From Kluyvera sichuanensis (GTDB taxonomy: Bacteria; Pseudomonadota; Gammaproteobacteria; Enterobacterales; Enterobacteriaceae), in the NCBI RefSeq assembly GCF_014218705.1, contig NZ_JABBJF010000031.1:1-57450 (forward strand): a DNA stretch of 57,450 nt. Reading direction: 5' to 3'. The translations under genes and the position numbers were made by a program. Positions 19,514-29,365 of the stretch are shown here, in pieces (the first letter of the stretch is position 1; every line of letters starts with the position of its first letter). A model generated the notes under the pieces. The model saw only the letters and a program-made list of their open reading frames with translations. It was not told the DNA's origin and searched no databases.

Positions 19514-19627
19514 TCAACTCATGTCTGTTCGCTGCCTGGTCACAGGAGAGTACGCAGAACTGAAACGACAAGACGGAAAAGAGTGACAAGCCTGGAATTT
19601 TTCAACCTCTGGCGCTGTTAACGACAA
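19514..19627 (-). CDS. rhoL: Rho leader peptide RhoL homologue (start uncertain)
   Basis: In the rho leader one frame reads PSCRFSSAYSPVTRQRTDMS before a TGA at 19516-19514. The C-terminal half of E. coli RhoL (33 residues) reads PSCRFSSAYSPVTRQRKDMSR, so the match is very strong. The N-terminal part is not conserved and there is no in-frame ATG; the first possible start is the TTG at 19627, giving 37 residues, and it lacks a clear Shine-Dalgarno. Whether it is translated is therefore open. The remaining leader, 19428-19766, shows no other gene; it is where rho transcription is expected to be attenuated. Confidence 0.6.
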   Translation of the reverse strand: MSLTAPEVEKFQACHSFPSCRFSSAYSPVTRQRTDMS

Positions 19628-19766
19628 CGGGAGGTTTGGGTCAAACAGATTCAAACAAGGTATGTTTAAAACGAAGTCAAAGTTAACTTAGCACGACTGA
19701 TGGCAAGCGTCCAGAGTTCCGCTCAAATTAAGAACACAGGAACCCTGAACGCCCACGTTGAATCTC

Positions 19767-20096
19767 TTACGCCAGGTTAGCGTCGAGGAACTCTTTCAGC
19801 TGGCCTTTAGACAGTGCGCCAACTTTAGTCGCCGCAACTTCGCCGTTTTTGAACAGCAGCAGCGTAGGGATACCGCGGATACCATACTTCGGTGCAGTAC
19901 CTGGGTTCTGATCGATGTTCAGTTTAGCCACGGTCAGTTTGCCCTGATACTCCTCGGCGATTTCATCCAGAATCGGGGCGATCATTTTGCACGGACCGCA
20001 CCACTCTGCCCAGAAATCGACGAGTGTCAGCCCGTCAGCTTTGAGTACGTCCGTGTCAAAACTGTCGTCAGTCAGGTGAATAATTTTATCGCTCAT
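19767..20096 (-). CDS. trxA: Thioredoxin 1
   Basis: Cytoplasmic dithiol reductant for ribonucleotide reductase, PAPS reductase and many others. 109 residues, identical in length to E. coli. The redox motif WCGPCK has C33 and C36, and the cis-proline IPT follows. The open frame extends 26 codons upstream, but the ATG at 20096 matches the known N-terminus [10 protein letters not shown] and is preceded by GTGGAG. Divergent from rhlB, with about 140 bases shared for their promoters. Confidence 0.97.
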   Translation of the reverse strand: MSDKIIHLTDDSFDTDVLKADGLTLVDFWAEWCGPCKMIAPILDEIAEEYQGKLTVAKLNIDQNPGTAPKYGIRGIPTLLLFKNGEVAATKVGALSKGQLKEFLDANLA

Positions 20097-20239
20097 ATTT
20101 AACTCCACAGGAATAAGCCTGGTGTGTTGGTGTAGCATTAACCAACGAGGTGTTGATGTTGACTTCGCCAACAAAGGTTGACGTTATTTCACCGGATACG
20201 CTTTCTTAATGCAATAGTAAGCTGATATTCTACCACACT

Positions 20240-21505
20240 ATGAGCAAAACACATTTAACAGAACAGAAGTTTTCCGACTTCGCCCTGCACCCTAAAGTGG
20301 TTGAAGCCCTTGAAACTAAAGGGTTTTATAATTGCACGCCCATTCAGGCGCTGGCTTTGCCGCTGACGCTTGCTGGACGCGATGTGGCTGGACAGGCGCA
20401 AACCGGTACCGGGAAAACGATGGCGTTCCTGACGTCGACGTTTCATTATCTTCTTTCTCACCCGGCAGTTGCTGACCGCCAGGTGAACCAACCGCGCGCC
20501 TTAATTATGGCGCCAACCCGTGAGCTGGCAGTACAGATTCACGCTGACGCAGAGCCGCTGGCTCAGGCGACCGGCCTGAAACTGGGCCTGGCCTACGGCG
20601 GTGACGGCTATGATAAACAGCTGAAAGTGCTGGAAAGCGGCGTCGATATTCTGATCGGCACCACCGGCCGTCTCATTGACTATGCAAAACAGAACCATAT
20701 CAACCTGGGCGCGATCCAGGTCGTGGTGCTGGACGAAGCCGATCGTATGTACGATCTGGGCTTTATTAAAGATATCCGTTGGCTGTTCCGCCGCATGCCT
20801 GCGGCCAACCAGCGTCTGAACATGCTGTTCTCCGCGACGCTGTCTTACCGCGTACGCGAACTGGCGTTCGAGCAAATGAACAACGCCGAATACGTGGAAG
20901 TCGAGCCAGAGCAGAAAACGGGCCACCGTATTAAAGAAGAGCTGTTCTACCCTTCCAATGAAGAGAAGATGCGTTTACTGCAAACGCTGCTGGAAGAAGA
21001 GTGGCCAGACCGCGCGATTATCTTCGCCAACACCAAGCACCGCTGTGAAGACATCTGGGGCCACCTGGCTGCCGATGGTCATCGCGTCGGCCTGCTGACC
21101 GGTGACGTGGCGCAGAAAAAACGTCTGCGTATTCTGGAAGATTTCACCCGTGGTGATATCGATATCCTGGTCGCGACCGACGTTGCGGCACGCGGCCTGC
21201 ATATTCCTGCCGTTACGCACGTCTTTAACTATGACCTGCCGGACGACTGTGAAGACTACGTACACCGTATCGGTCGTACCGGTCGTGCAGGCGCAAGCGG
21301 TCACTCAATCAGCCTCGCCTGTGAAGAGTATGCGCTCAACCTGCCGGCCATTGAGACCTACACCGGTCACTCTATTCCGGTGAGCAAGTACAACCCGGAT
21401 GCGCTGTTAACTGAACTGCCGAAACCGCTGCGTTTGACGCGCGTTCGCCAGGGTAACGGTCCGCGTCGTTCGGGCGCTCCGCGTAATCGTCGTCGTTCAG
21501 GTTAA
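20240..21505 (+). CDS. rhlB: DEAD-box RNA helicase RhlB
   Basis: ATP-dependent RNA helicase of the degradosome, bound by RNase E. 421 residues. Motifs: Q motif near 30-37, Walker [19 protein letters not shown] in [14 protein letters not shown], and [10 protein letters not shown]. The Arg-rich tail [15 protein letters not shown] is the RNA-binding extension seen in E. coli. gppA follows 7 bases after its stop, so the two are probably co-transcribed. Confidence 0.97.
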   Translation: MSKTHLTEQKFSDFALHPKVVEALETKGFYNCTPIQALALPLTLAGRDVAGQAQTGTGKTMAFLTSTFHYLLSHPAVADRQVNQPRALIMAPTRELAVQIHADAEPLAQATGLKLGLAYGGDGYDKQLKVLESGVDILIGTTGRLIDYAKQNHINLGAIQVVVLDEADRMYDLGFIKDIRWLFRRMPAANQRLNMLFSATLSYRVRELAFEQMNNAEYVEVEPEQKTGHRIKEELFYPSNEEKMRLLQTLLEEEWPDRAIIFANTKHRCEDIWGHLAADGHRVGLLTGDVAQKKRLRILEDFTRGDIDILVATDVAARGLHIPAVTHVFNYDLPDDCEDYVHRIGRTGRAGASGHSISLACEEYALNLPAIETYTGHSIPVSKYNPDALLTELPKPLRLTRVRQGNGPRRSGAPRNRRRSG

Positions 21506-21512
21506 CTAAGTT

Positions 21513-23021
21513 ATGCTCACTACCACCTCGCTCTATGCAGCTATCGATCTCGGTTCCAATAGTTTTCATATGCTGATAGTTCGCGAGGTGGCGGGCAGCA
21601 TCCAGACGCTGACGCGCATTAAGCGCAAAGTACGTCTGGCCGCCGGGCTTAACCGCGACAACACCCTCTCGACGGAAGCGATGGAGCGAGGCTGGCAATG
21701 CCTGCGTCTGTTTGCTGAACGTCTTCAGGATATTCCCCCAACGCAAATTCGTATCGTGGCTACTGCGACGCTGCGTCTTGCCGTTAACGCCGACGTCTTT
21801 ATCGCCAAAGCCCAGGAAATCCTCGGTTGCCCGGTGCAGGTTATCCGCGGCGAAGAAGAGGCGCGCCTGATTTATCAGGGCGTGGCGCACACCACCGGCG
21901 GCGACGATCGTCGTTTAGTGGTCGATATCGGTGGGGCCAGTACCGAACTGGTTACCGGCACCGGTGCGCAAACGACCTCGCTGTTTAGCCTCTCAATGGG
22001 CTGCGTCACCTGGCTTGAACGTTACTTTACCGACCGCAATCTGGCGCAAGAACATTTCGACGAAGCGGAACGTGCCGCCCGTGAAGTGCTTAAGCCGGTT
22101 GCCGATGAACTGCGTCAGCATGGCTGGAAAGTCTGTGTCGGCGCGTCCGGTACGGTACAGGCGCTGCAGGAAATCATGATGGCGCAGGGGATGGATGAAC
22201 GCATTACCCTCGCTAAGCTTCAACAGCTTAAACAGCGCGCCATTCAGTGCGGCCGCCTGGAAGAGTTGGAAATTGAAGGGCTGACGCTGGAGCGCGCGCT
22301 GGTCTTCCCAAGCGGGCTCGCCATTCTGATCGCCATTTTCACCGAGCTGGATATCCAGTGCATGACCCTGGCCGGCGGCGCGCTGCGCGAAGGGCTGGTC
22401 TACGGCATGCTACATCTGGCGGTCGATGAAGATATTCGCAGCCGCACGCTACGTAATATCCAGCGCCGCTTTATGGTCGATATCGAGCAGGCAAATCGCG
22501 TATCCCAACTGGCGGCGAATTTTGTCGAACAGGTGAAAGATAGCTGGGATCTGGAGCCGCTAAGCAGCGAACTGCTGTTAAGCGCCTGTGCATTGCATGA
22601 AATTGGCCTTAGCGTCGATTTTAAACAGGCTCCGCAGCACGCGGCCTATCTGGTGCGCAATCTTGACCTGCCGGGCTTCACTCCTGCACAGAAAAAGCTG
22701 CTCGCTACCCTGCTGCTGAATCAGACCAACACCGTGAATCTTCCCACGCTCCACCAGCAGAACGCCGTACCGCCGCGCGTGGCGGAGCATCTCTGTCGCC
22801 TGCTGCGTCTGGCGATTCTGTTTGCCAGCCGTCGCCGCGATGATCTTCTGCCAACCATTACGCTGACAGCCGATGGGGAAAATCTGACCCTGACACTGCC
22901 GGAGAGCTGGCTGGAACAGCATCCGCTAGGGCGTGAGATGATTGATCAAGAGTGCCAGTGGCAAAGCTATATCCACTGGCCGCTGCAGGTTGCTGGCATC
23001 GGGCTACCGGATAGTTTGTAA
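21513..23021 (+). CDS. gppA: Guanosine pentaphosphatase / exopolyphosphatase GppA
   Basis: Converts pppGpp to ppGpp and also degrades polyphosphate, an ASKHA-fold phosphatase. 502 residues, slightly longer than E. coli (494). The N-terminal [18 protein letters not shown] carries the phosphate-1 motif; [13 protein letters not shown] and [12 protein letters not shown] give the catalytic Glu and phosphate-2 loop. C-terminal HD-like region present. The C-terminal residues differ from E. coli. Convergent with rep across about 70 bases without a clear terminator. Confidence 0.95.
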   Translation: MLTTTSLYAAIDLGSNSFHMLIVREVAGSIQTLTRIKRKVRLAAGLNRDNTLSTEAMERGWQCLRLFAERLQDIPPTQIRIVATATLRLAVNADVFIAKAQEILGCPVQVIRGEEEARLIYQGVAHTTGGDDRRLVVDIGGASTELVTGTGAQTTSLFSLSMGCVTWLERYFTDRNLAQEHFDEAERAAREVLKPVADELRQHGWKVCVGASGTVQALQEIMMAQGMDERITLAKLQQLKQRAIQCGRLEELEIEGLTLERALVFPSGLAILIAIFTELDIQCMTLAGGALREGLVYGMLHLAVDEDIRSRTLRNIQRRFMVDIEQANRVSQLAANFVEQVKDSWDLEPLSSELLLSACALHEIGLSVDFKQAPQHAAYLVRNLDLPGFTPAQKKLLATLLLNQTNTVNLPTLHQQNAVPPRVAEHLCRLLRLAILFASRRRDDLLPTITLTADGENLTLTLPESWLEQHPLGREMIDQECQWQSYIHWPLQVAGIGLPDSL

Positions 23022-23091
23022 CGTCGGCTTCGGGAAGGTACTGTGCATATTCCCGGCGTCGCTCTGTTCGGTCGGGCGACCACTTATTGCA

Positions 23092-25113
23092 TTATGATTT
23101 TTTCGCCTTCGCCAGCATTTCACGAATGTTGGCGACGTTTGCCTGCCCCTTGTGCATCCGTTCTTCAGGTGTAATCACCTTCCGCTCCTGCTCCCACACC
23201 ACATCGTCCTGCGGCAGCTCCAACAGGAAACGGCTCGGTTCCGGGCGCACCAGTTCACCGTACTGGCGGCGCTCTTTGCAGAGGGTGAAAATCAGCTCTT
23301 TCTGCGCGCGGGTGATCCCCACGTAGGCCAGGCGGCGCTCTTCATCGACGTTGTCCTCGTCGATGCTGCTCTGGTGCGGCAGCAGCCCCTCTTCCATCCC
23401 CACGAGGAAGACGTACGGGAACTCCAGCCCTTTCGAGGCGTGCAGCGTCATGAGCTGAACCTGATCCAGCTCTTCTTCACTTTCGCCGCGTTCCATCATA
23501 TCGCGCAGGGTGAAGCGAGTGACCACCTGAGTCAAGGTCATCGGCTCTTCCAGTTCGCTGCCTTCCAGCATCTCCGTCATCCAGCTAAACAGCGTGTTGA
23601 CGTTTTTCATGCGCATTTCGGCGGCTTTTGGGCTTGGTGAGGTTTCAAACAGCCAGGACTCGTAGTCGATACCATGAATCAGATCGCGTACGGCGGCAAT
23701 TGGCTCACGCTCCGCCAGGCGCTGGATTTCGCCCAGCCACTGGGTAAAACGGGTGAGGGATTCATAGCCGCGCCCGGTTAACGTCTGACTCAGCCCCATA
23801 TCGAAGCTGGCAGTGAACAGACTTTTGTTGCGGGTCATCGCCCACTCACCGAGCTTTTGCAGCGTCGCCGAACCAATCTCACGCTTCGGCGTGTTGACGA
23901 TGCGCAGGAACGCGCTGTCGTCGTCCGGGTTGCTCAGCACGCGCAGATAGGCCAGCAGGTCTTTAATCTCCGGGCGGGAGAAGAACGACGTACCGCCGGA
24001 AATTTTGTACGGGATGCGGTTTTGCATCAGGAATTTTTCAAACACCCGCGACTGGTGGTTGCCGCGATAGAGAATGGCGTAATCCTTGTACTGCGTCTTG
24101 TTGACGAAGTGATGGGCGATAAGCTCGCCGGTGACGCGCTCTGCTTCATGCTCTTCGTGGTTGGCGCTCAGCACTTTCAGCTCCGGGCCATAGCCCAGCT
24201 CGGAGAACAGGCGCTTTTCAAACACGTGCGGGTTATTGGCGATGAGGATGTTCGCAGCCTTCAGAATACGCCCGGAAGAACGGTAGTTCTGCTCCAGCTT
24301 AATGACCTGCAGCGCGGGGAAGTCTTTGCTCAGCAGCACCAGGTTCTGCGGACGCGCGCCGCGCCAGGAGTAAATCGACTGGTCATCGTCGCCGACCACA
24401 GTAAACCGCGCGCGCTGCCCTACCAGCAGCTTCACCAGCTCATACTGGCTGGTGTTGGTGTCCTGATATTCATCCACCAGCAGGTAGCGAATCTTGTTCT
24501 GCCAGCGCTCACGCACCTCTTCATTACGCTGCAACAGCAGCGTTGGCAGCAGAATCAGGTCATCGAAGTCCAGCACGTTGCAGGCCTTCATATGGGCGTC
24601 GTACAGGCTGTAGCAGTGGGCGAAGATGCGATCGCGCTCGCCCTTCGCGCTGGCCGCCGCCTGCGGTGGGGTCATCAGATCGTTTTTCCAGTTGGAGATC
24701 GTCGAGATCAGCTGCTGGAACACCACTTTATCGTCTTCGATCAGCCCTTCAGTCAGATCCTTGAGTAGCGCGGTTTGATCGGTATCGTCAAACAGCGAGA
24801 AGTTCGACTTCATGCCCAGCGCCGCGTATTCGCGCTTGATGATATCCAGCCCCAGGGTGTGGAAGGTAGAGATCATCAACCCGCGCGCCTCTTTACGCCC
24901 CAGCGTCTGCGCCACGCGCTCTTTCATCTCGCGCGCGGCCTTGTTGGTAAAGGTGACGGCAGCGATATGACGAGCCTGATAGCCGCAAACGCGGATCAGG
25001 TGCGCAATTTTATTGGTGATCACGCGGGTTTTGCCGGAGCCAGCACCCGCCAGCACCAGGCAAGGGCCAGTGACAAATTCGACGGCTTGTTGTTGTCCGG
25101 GGTTTAAACGCAT
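23092..25113 (-). CDS. rep: ATP-dependent DNA helicase Rep
   Basis: Superfamily 1A 3'-5' helicase that moves with the replisome via DnaB and removes proteins ahead of forks. 673 residues from the ATG at 25113, as in E. coli. Motif [11 protein letters not shown], motif [10 protein letters not shown], motif [17 protein letters not shown] and motif [12 protein letters not shown] are intact. A TTG at 25128 would add five residues (MSNAP), but neither start has a strong ribosome site; I kept the ATG because it matches the usual [13 protein letters not shown]. Confidence 0.95.
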   Translation of the reverse strand: MRLNPGQQQAVEFVTGPCLVLAGAGSGKTRVITNKIAHLIRVCGYQARHIAAVTFTNKAAREMKERVAQTLGRKEARGLMISTFHTLGLDIIKREYAALGMKSNFSLFDDTDQTALLKDLTEGLIEDDKVVFQQLISTISNWKNDLMTPPQAAASAKGERDRIFAHCYSLYDAHMKACNVLDFDDLILLPTLLLQRNEEVRERWQNKIRYLLVDEYQDTNTSQYELVKLLVGQRARFTVVGDDDQSIYSWRGARPQNLVLLSKDFPALQVIKLEQNYRSSGRILKAANILIANNPHVFEKRLFSELGYGPELKVLSANHEEHEAERVTGELIAHHFVNKTQYKDYAILYRGNHQSRVFEKFLMQNRIPYKISGGTSFFSRPEIKDLLAYLRVLSNPDDDSAFLRIVNTPKREIGSATLQKLGEWAMTRNKSLFTASFDMGLSQTLTGRGYESLTRFTQWLGEIQRLAEREPIAAVRDLIHGIDYESWLFETSPSPKAAEMRMKNVNTLFSWMTEMLEGSELEEPMTLTQVVTRFTLRDMMERGESEEELDQVQLMTLHASKGLEFPYVFLVGMEEGLLPHQSSIDEDNVDEERRLAYVGITRAQKELIFTLCKERRQYGELVRPEPSRFLLELPQDDVVWEQERKVITPEERMHKGQANVANIREMLAKAKKS

Positions 25114-25229
25114 AGGGGCATTGCTCAATCTGTAAACACGGGGGTGTGGATTGTAGCAGAAAGTCAGGCTGAGATTTACCCGCCGAATGGTAAAGTGTTG
25201 GGCAGCAACCCAACGATAAGAGTGACCTT

Positions 25230-25511
25230 ATGGCAAAGAGCGCGGCAGCCCTGCATATCCTGGTAAAAGAAGAAAAACTGGCGCTGGAGATCCTCAGCAA
25301 ACTGGAGCGAGGGATCAGCTTCGATCATCTGGCAAAACGCTATTCCCGCTGCCCTTCCGGACGCAACGGCGGCGATTTGGGGGAATTTAAGCAGGGTGCG
25401 ATGGTGGGGCCGTTCGACGCCGCCGTTTTTAGCTGCCCGCTGCTCAAACCTTTCGGGCCGGTCAAAACCAAATTTGGCTATCACATCATCAAGGTGCTGT
25501 ATCGGCGATAA
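25230..25511 (+). CDS. Parvulin-type peptidyl-prolyl isomerase, tandem paralogue of PpiC
   Basis: A 93-residue single-domain parvulin, the same length as PpiC and aligning to it without gaps at about two-thirds identity. Key parvulin positions are kept: His9 in LHILVKEEK, the Cys in CPSG, the Met-Phe pocket around [10 protein letters not shown], and [10 protein letters not shown] at the end. Differences cluster at residues 20-46 and 57-81, outside the core. It stands immediately upstream of the orthodox ppiC and divergent from rep, where E. coli has a single ppiC. Cytoplasmic, with no signal peptide. Substrates unknown. Confidence 0.9.
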   Translation: MAKSAAALHILVKEEKLALEILSKLERGISFDHLAKRYSRCPSGRNGGDLGEFKQGAMVGPFDAAVFSCPLLKPFGPVKTKFGYHIIKVLYRR

Positions 25512-25550
25512 GCCATGCTAAAATCGCCAGCCTTACAGACTCGCTTATAG

Positions 25551-25844
<294 letters not shown>

Positions 25845-25849
25845 ACAGC

Positions 25850-25882
25850 AACGCCTTCTCATGGAGAAGGCGTTTCGTGTTT
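25850..25882 (+). terminator. Intrinsic terminator of the ppiC pair
   Basis: AACGCCTTCTC-ATG-GAGAAGGCGTT is a perfect 11-bp stem with a 3-base loop followed by a broken T tract. It begins 6 bases after the ppiC stop. Confidence 0.8.
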
Positions 25883-25925
25883 GCACCCTCTCCCCGTGGG
25901 AGAGGGCCGGGGTGAGGGCACCAGC
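25883..25925. repeat. REP-like palindromic repeat
   Basis: ACCCTCTCCC-CGT-GGGAGAGGG followed by CCGGGGTGAGGGCACCAGC. This hairpin-plus-tail is a common intergenic repeat in Klebsiella-like genomes, in the REP class mobilised by RAYT transposases. It sits between ppiC and the convergent membrane protein gene. Identification is by recall of the repeat type. Confidence 0.7.
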
Positions 25926-25959
25926 GTGCTCGGTAATTAGCCAGCGACGCCGGTTTTTT

Positions 25960-26325
25960 TTATTTCTGCGATTGCAGCGTCTGCTGGGCGTTATGCTTCA
26001 TCACATGGGTGCTAATCGCCGCCTGGAACACCTTAAACATCAGGCCGTTAATCAGCGTGGTAATGGTAATGACGATAAACGCCGTCATCACCCAATCAAT
26101 CAGCGCAAAGCCGCTGTTTAACAGCGCCGGGCGATAGACCGCCATCCCGCCAAATACCACCCAGTGGCTTAAGCAGTAGAAGCAGTGGAACAAATGGCCC
26201 ATCAGTGCATTCTTTTTCGCCGTCCATTCACGAAACGCGGCAAACAACTCCGTCTGCGTCACCGTCATCGAAATACTGCTCGCCGCCATCGCAATCATCA
26301 GGCAGGTGGTTAAAGTTTCAATCAT
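25960..26325 (-). CDS. Small membrane protein, DUF1360-like
   Basis: 121 residues with three or four predicted membrane segments (about 1-22, 50-66, 75-98). The central motif HLFHCFYCLSHWVVFG resembles the CPYCLSHW signature I associate with the DUF1360 family, whose function is unknown. The start lies 8 bases inside the 3' end of the Rrf2-type regulator gene, with AAAGG in front, so the two are translationally coupled. The regulator and this protein probably act in one response, but I cannot name a substrate. Family assignment rests on one motif. Confidence 0.8.
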   Translation of the reverse strand: MIETLTTCLMIAMAASSISMTVTQTELFAAFREWTAKKNALMGHLFHCFYCLSHWVVFGGMAVYRPALLNSGFALIDWVMTAFIVITITTLINGLMFKVFQAAISTHVMKHNAQQTLQSQK

Positions 26326-26761
26326 GGTCGTGACCTTTGTCGTTGAAGTAGCTGATAAATTCGCTGCCGATATCCTGCAGCGTCAGACGCTTAAAGCGAT
26401 CGAGGATCAGCGTCTGCGCATCGGCGAGCGTCTCTGACATCACCCGGTTTACCCCCTGTTCCACCAGGCACTGTGGGTTTTCACTGCGGTTGCCTAACGC
26501 AAACAGCGCCGGCTCGCCAAGCGCCATGTAGATATCGTAAAGCGTGATATCGCCGACCGGCCGGCACAGCCGCCAGCCGCCGTGGTGCCCCTTAGTGGCA
26601 CAGACAATGTTGTTTTCCCTGAGCCCCGCAAGCAGCTTGCGGATGAATGCCGGATTACCGTCGATAAAGGCGGCCATCTGTTCGGACGTCAGAGGTTTAT
26701 CCATCTGCTCCAGATGAAGCAGGATGTGCAGCGTGGCTGAGAATGAGTTGTTTGTTTTCAT
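26318..26761 (-). CDS. Rrf2-family transcriptional regulator
   Basis: 147 residues with an N-terminal winged helix (FSATLHILLHLEQMDKPLTSEQMAAFI) and wing GHHGGWRLCRPVGDITLYDIYMALGEP, the classic Rrf2 pattern. Cysteines occur singly at about 53, 66 and 98, not as the CX5-7C cluster that binds iron-sulfur in NsrR or IscR, so it is more like the YwnA/YwgB type sensing thiols or electrophiles (inference). It probably represses itself and the divergent methyltransferase through the two sites at 26761-26779 and 26896-26914; the first abuts its own start codon. The ribosome site is weak. Confidence 0.88.
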   Translation of the reverse strand: MKTNNSFSATLHILLHLEQMDKPLTSEQMAAFIDGNPAFIRKLLAGLRENNIVCATKGHHGGWRLCRPVGDITLYDIYMALGEPALFALGNRSENPQCLVEQGVNRVMSETLADAQTLILDRFKRLTLQDIGSEFISYFNDKGHDHD

Positions 26762-26779
26762 GTAACTTACGATATTACA
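26761..26779. promoter_or_regulatory. Candidate Rrf2 operator 1 (autoregulatory)
   Basis: TGTAA-N9-TTACA: perfect inverted half-sites, starting at the last base of the regulator's start codon. The whole 20-base stretch resembles operator 2, including the CTT and ATA within the spacer. Confidence 0.6.
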
Positions 26780-26895
26780 TTAAGTCCATGATGAGCAATC
26801 CTGAATGCTAAAATTTGTGTATAAATTGATATAGTTTATTGATAAATATGATTATTTATATTTTTCAGCAACGCTATTGATCAAAAATTATCTTA

Positions 26896-26914
26896 TGTTA
26901 CTTTGAATATTACA
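26896..26914. promoter_or_regulatory. Candidate Rrf2 operator 2 (methyltransferase side)
   Basis: TGTTA-N9-TTACA, 31 bases before the methyltransferase start. It differs from operator 1 at one half-site base and shares CTT at the start and ATA at the end of the spacer. Two copies in the same orientation flanking a divergent promoter region suggest coordinated repression. Confidence 0.6.
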
Positions 26915-26944
26915 TGAAATTCATCGTCAACAAATGAGGTAGCT

Positions 26945-27559
26945 ATGCACGACGTTGAGCAACAGCCCGAAACCTTCTGGGAGTCGCATTACGATGCGAT
27001 GTCTCCACGCTCCAACGGTATTCCGGGCAAAATTCTGGTGCGTTTCACCGAAAGTTTGGCACCGGGTAAAGCGCTGGAACTGGGCTGCGGGCGTGGGGAT
27101 GATGCAGTCTGGCTGGCAAAACAGGGCTGGCAGGTGACGGCGGTCGATCTTTCGCACCGGGCAATTGAATACGCGGCGGCCAACGCCGAACGTGCTGGCG
27201 TCGATGTCACCTTCCAGCAGTGCGATCTCACTCAGGCTTTTCCGCAGGGTGAATTTTCACTGATTGCCGCCTCGTTCCTCGAGTCGCCGCTGGCGTTCGA
27301 TCGGGCCACGATCTTCCGCGCCGCGCTCGATCACGTTGCGCCAGGCGGCATGTTGCTTATCACCTCGCACGGCAAAGTTCCGAGCTGGTCAAAGCACGTT
27401 CGCCCGTTCCTGCCTGCGCATGAAGTACTGGCCTCTCTGGGTAGTTTGCCACCGGGTTGGGAAGTGCAGTTTTGCGAGGAAGTCTCACGAACGATGACGG
27501 GGCCGGAAGGACAGCAGGACGAGGTGTCAGATGCGGTTGTCGCGTTAAAACGCGGATAA
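26945..27559 (+). CDS. Class I SAM-dependent methyltransferase
   Basis: 204 residues with a Rossmann methyltransferase fold: motif I LELGCGRGD at 44-52, then VTAVDLSHRAIEYA (motif II with the acidic residue) and FPQGEFSLIAASFLESP. Cytoplasmic. Close relatives include TehB-like and thiopurine-type methyltransferases, but the substrate cannot be told. Divergent from the Rrf2 regulator with a 183-base AT-rich gap and two candidate operators, so it is likely the regulated effector. GAGG ribosome site. This gene is absent from the E. coli ppiC-ilvC interval. Confidence 0.85.
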   Translation: MHDVEQQPETFWESHYDAMSPRSNGIPGKILVRFTESLAPGKALELGCGRGDDAVWLAKQGWQVTAVDLSHRAIEYAAANAERAGVDVTFQQCDLTQAFPQGEFSLIAASFLESPLAFDRATIFRAALDHVAPGGMLLITSHGKVPSWSKHVRPFLPAHEVLASLGSLPPGWEVQFCEEVSRTMTGPEGQQDEVSDAVVALKRG

Positions 27560-27594
27560 AAAAACGGCCCGGTAGCGAGGCGCTGACCGGGCCG
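27558..27594 (-). terminator. Intrinsic terminator of ilvC
   Basis: On the minus strand CGGCCCGGT and ACCGGGCCG form a 9-bp GC-rich stem (27594-27565) followed by seven T residues, 18 bases past the ilvC stop. On the plus strand it directly follows the methyltransferase stop but lacks a T tract. Confidence 0.85.
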
Positions 27595-27612
27595 GATAAT
27601 AACGAGGTTTTA

Positions 27613-29088
27613 TTAGCCAGCGACGGCGATACGCTTCATATCGGTCATGTAGCCGCGCAGTTTCTTACCAACCTGCTCGATAGCGTGACCGCGAACCGCT
27701 TCGTTCACGTCGCGCAGCTGAGCGTTGTCTACCGCGCCTTCAGCAATCGCTTTGCCCAGGTCGCCGGTCTGCAGGGTGGTCATGAACTCTTTCAGCAGCG
27801 GTACGCAAGCGTAAGAGAACAGGTAGTTACCGTATTCTGCGGTGTCGGAGATAACCACGTTCATTTCGTACAGACGCTTACGGGCGATGGTGTTCGCGAT
27901 CAGCGGCAGCTCGTGCAGTGATTCATAGTAAGCAGACTCTTCGATGATGCCGGAATCCACCATGGTTTCGAACGCCAGCTCAACGCCCGCTTTCACCATC
28001 GCAATCATCAGAACGCCTTTATCGAAGTACTCCTGCTCGCCGATTTTGCCTTCAAACTGCGGTGCGGTTTCAAACGCAGTTTTACCGGTCTCTTCACGCC
28101 AGGTCAGCAGTTTCTTATCGTCGTTAGCCCAGTCAGCCATCATGCCGGAGGAGAATTCGCCGGAGATGATGTCGTCCATGTGTTTCTGGAACAGCGGCGC
28201 CATGATCTCTTTCAGCTGTTCTGACAGCGCATAAGCGCGCAGTTTCGCTGGGTTAGACAGACGGTCCATCATCAGGGTGATGCCGCCCTGCTTCAGCGCT
28301 TCGGTGATGGTTTCCCAGCCGAACTGAATCAGTTTTTCGGCGTAAGCCGCGTCGGTGCCTTCAGCCACCAGCTTGTCGAAGCACAGCAGAGAACCGGCCT
28401 GCAGCATACCGCACAGGATAGTCTGCTCGCCCATCAGGTCAGATTTCACTTCTGCTACGAAGGAAGATTCCAGTACGCCCGCACGGTGACCGCCGGTCGC
28501 TGCTGCCCAAGCTTTAGCGATGGCCATGCCTTCGCCTTTCGGATCGTTTTCTGGGTGAACGGCGATCAGGGTTGGAACACCGAAACCACGTTTGTACTCT
28601 TCACGTACTTCGGTACCCGGGCACTTCGGTGCCACCATCACAACGGTGATGTCTTTACGGATCTGCTCGCCCACTTCGACGATGTTGAAGCCGTGGGAGT
28701 AACCCAGCGCCGCGCCGTCTTTCATCAGCGGCTGTACGGAACGCACAACGTCGGAGTGCTGTTTGTCTGGCGTCAGGTTAACCACCAGGTCAGCCTGCGG
28801 GATCAGCTCTTCGTAGGTACCGACTTTAAAGCCGTTTTCGGTCGCTTTGCGCCAGGAAGCACGCTTCTCAGCAATCGCTTCTTTACGCAGGGCGTAGGAG
28901 ATATCCAGACCGGAATCACGCATGTTCAGGCCCTGGTTCAGACCCTGAGCGCCACAGCCGACGATGACCACTTTTTTACCCTGAAGGTAGCTTGCGCCGT
29001 CGGCGAATTCTTCGCGGCCCATGAAGCGACATTTGCCCAGCTGAGCCAGCTGCTGACGCAGATTCAGTGTATTAAAGTAGTTAGCCAT
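27613..29088 (-). CDS. ilvC: Ketol-acid reductoisomerase IlvC
   Basis: NADPH-dependent, Mg-dependent isomeroreductase acting on acetolactate and acetohydroxybutyrate, the second common step of valine and isoleucine synthesis. 491 residues, the long class II enterobacterial form with a duplicated C-terminal domain. Dinucleotide motif [21 protein letters not shown] near 36-56. Divergent from its activator ilvY. In E. coli it is induced by its substrates via IlvY; here an ERIC repeat lies in the region between its start and the operator area. Confidence 0.96.
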   Translation of the reverse strand: MANYFNTLNLRQQLAQLGKCRFMGREEFADGASYLQGKKVVIVGCGAQGLNQGLNMRDSGLDISYALRKEAIAEKRASWRKATENGFKVGTYEELIPQADLVVNLTPDKQHSDVVRSVQPLMKDGAALGYSHGFNIVEVGEQIRKDITVVMVAPKCPGTEVREEYKRGFGVPTLIAVHPENDPKGEGMAIAKAWAAATGGHRAGVLESSFVAEVKSDLMGEQTILCGMLQAGSLLCFDKLVAEGTDAAYAEKLIQFGWETITEALKQGGITLMMDRLSNPAKLRAYALSEQLKEIMAPLFQKHMDDIISGEFSSGMMADWANDDKKLLTWREETGKTAFETAPQFEGKIGEQEYFDKGVLMIAMVKAGVELAFETMVDSGIIEESAYYESLHELPLIANTIARKRLYEMNVVISDTAEYGNYLFSYACVPLLKEFMTTLQTGDLGKAIAEGAVDNAQLRDVNEAVRGHAIEQVGKKLRGYMTDMKRIAVAG

Positions 29089-29119
29089 GATGGTGTACTC
29101 CGTGATGTTGTGTGTCGTT

Positions 29120-29242
29120 ACTCTATGGATTTCGAGTTGCAGGAAGGCGGCAAGTCAGCGATTCCCCAGGAGCTTACTCAAGTAAGTGACTGGGGTGAGC
29201 TGACGCAGCCAACGCGCCTGCAACTTGAAAGACGACGAGTAT
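29120..29242. repeat. ERIC (IRU) element in the ilvC leader region
   Basis: The core contains AAGTAAGTGACTGGGGTGAG, the conserved ERIC2 primer sequence, and TTCCCCAGGAGCTTACT, matching the ERIC1 side. The ends TTTCGAGTTGCAGGAAGGCG and CGCGCCTGCAACTTGAAAGA are inverted repeats. About 123 bases, close to the 126-127 bp consensus length. It lies 31 bases upstream of the ilvC start and 86 bases from the IlvY palindrome. Confidence 0.92.
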
Positions 29243-29327
29243 ATTGTTCGGTTCGCGTTTCAGCGAGAATGAACCCACATTACAACAGGAAATTTATTGC
29301 GGAAATTGATATATTCACAACGTTACA

Positions 29328-29342
29328 TTGCAATTTATGCAA
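29328..29342. promoter_or_regulatory. Candidate IlvY operator
   Basis: TTGCA-ATTTA-TGCAA, a perfect inverted repeat with the T-N11-A core of LysR-type sites, 24 bases before the ilvY GTG. In E. coli IlvY binds tandem operators in this divergent region; the second, weaker site may be around 29294-29311, where TTATTGCGGAAATTGATA resembles it. Confidence 0.6.
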
Positions 29343-29365
29343 CGTCGAAAACCGGAGACTCGTCT

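Noticed and set aside
23022..23091. Terminator between convergent gppA and rep
   Set aside because: Only short GC repeats without a T tract; no stem good enough to report.
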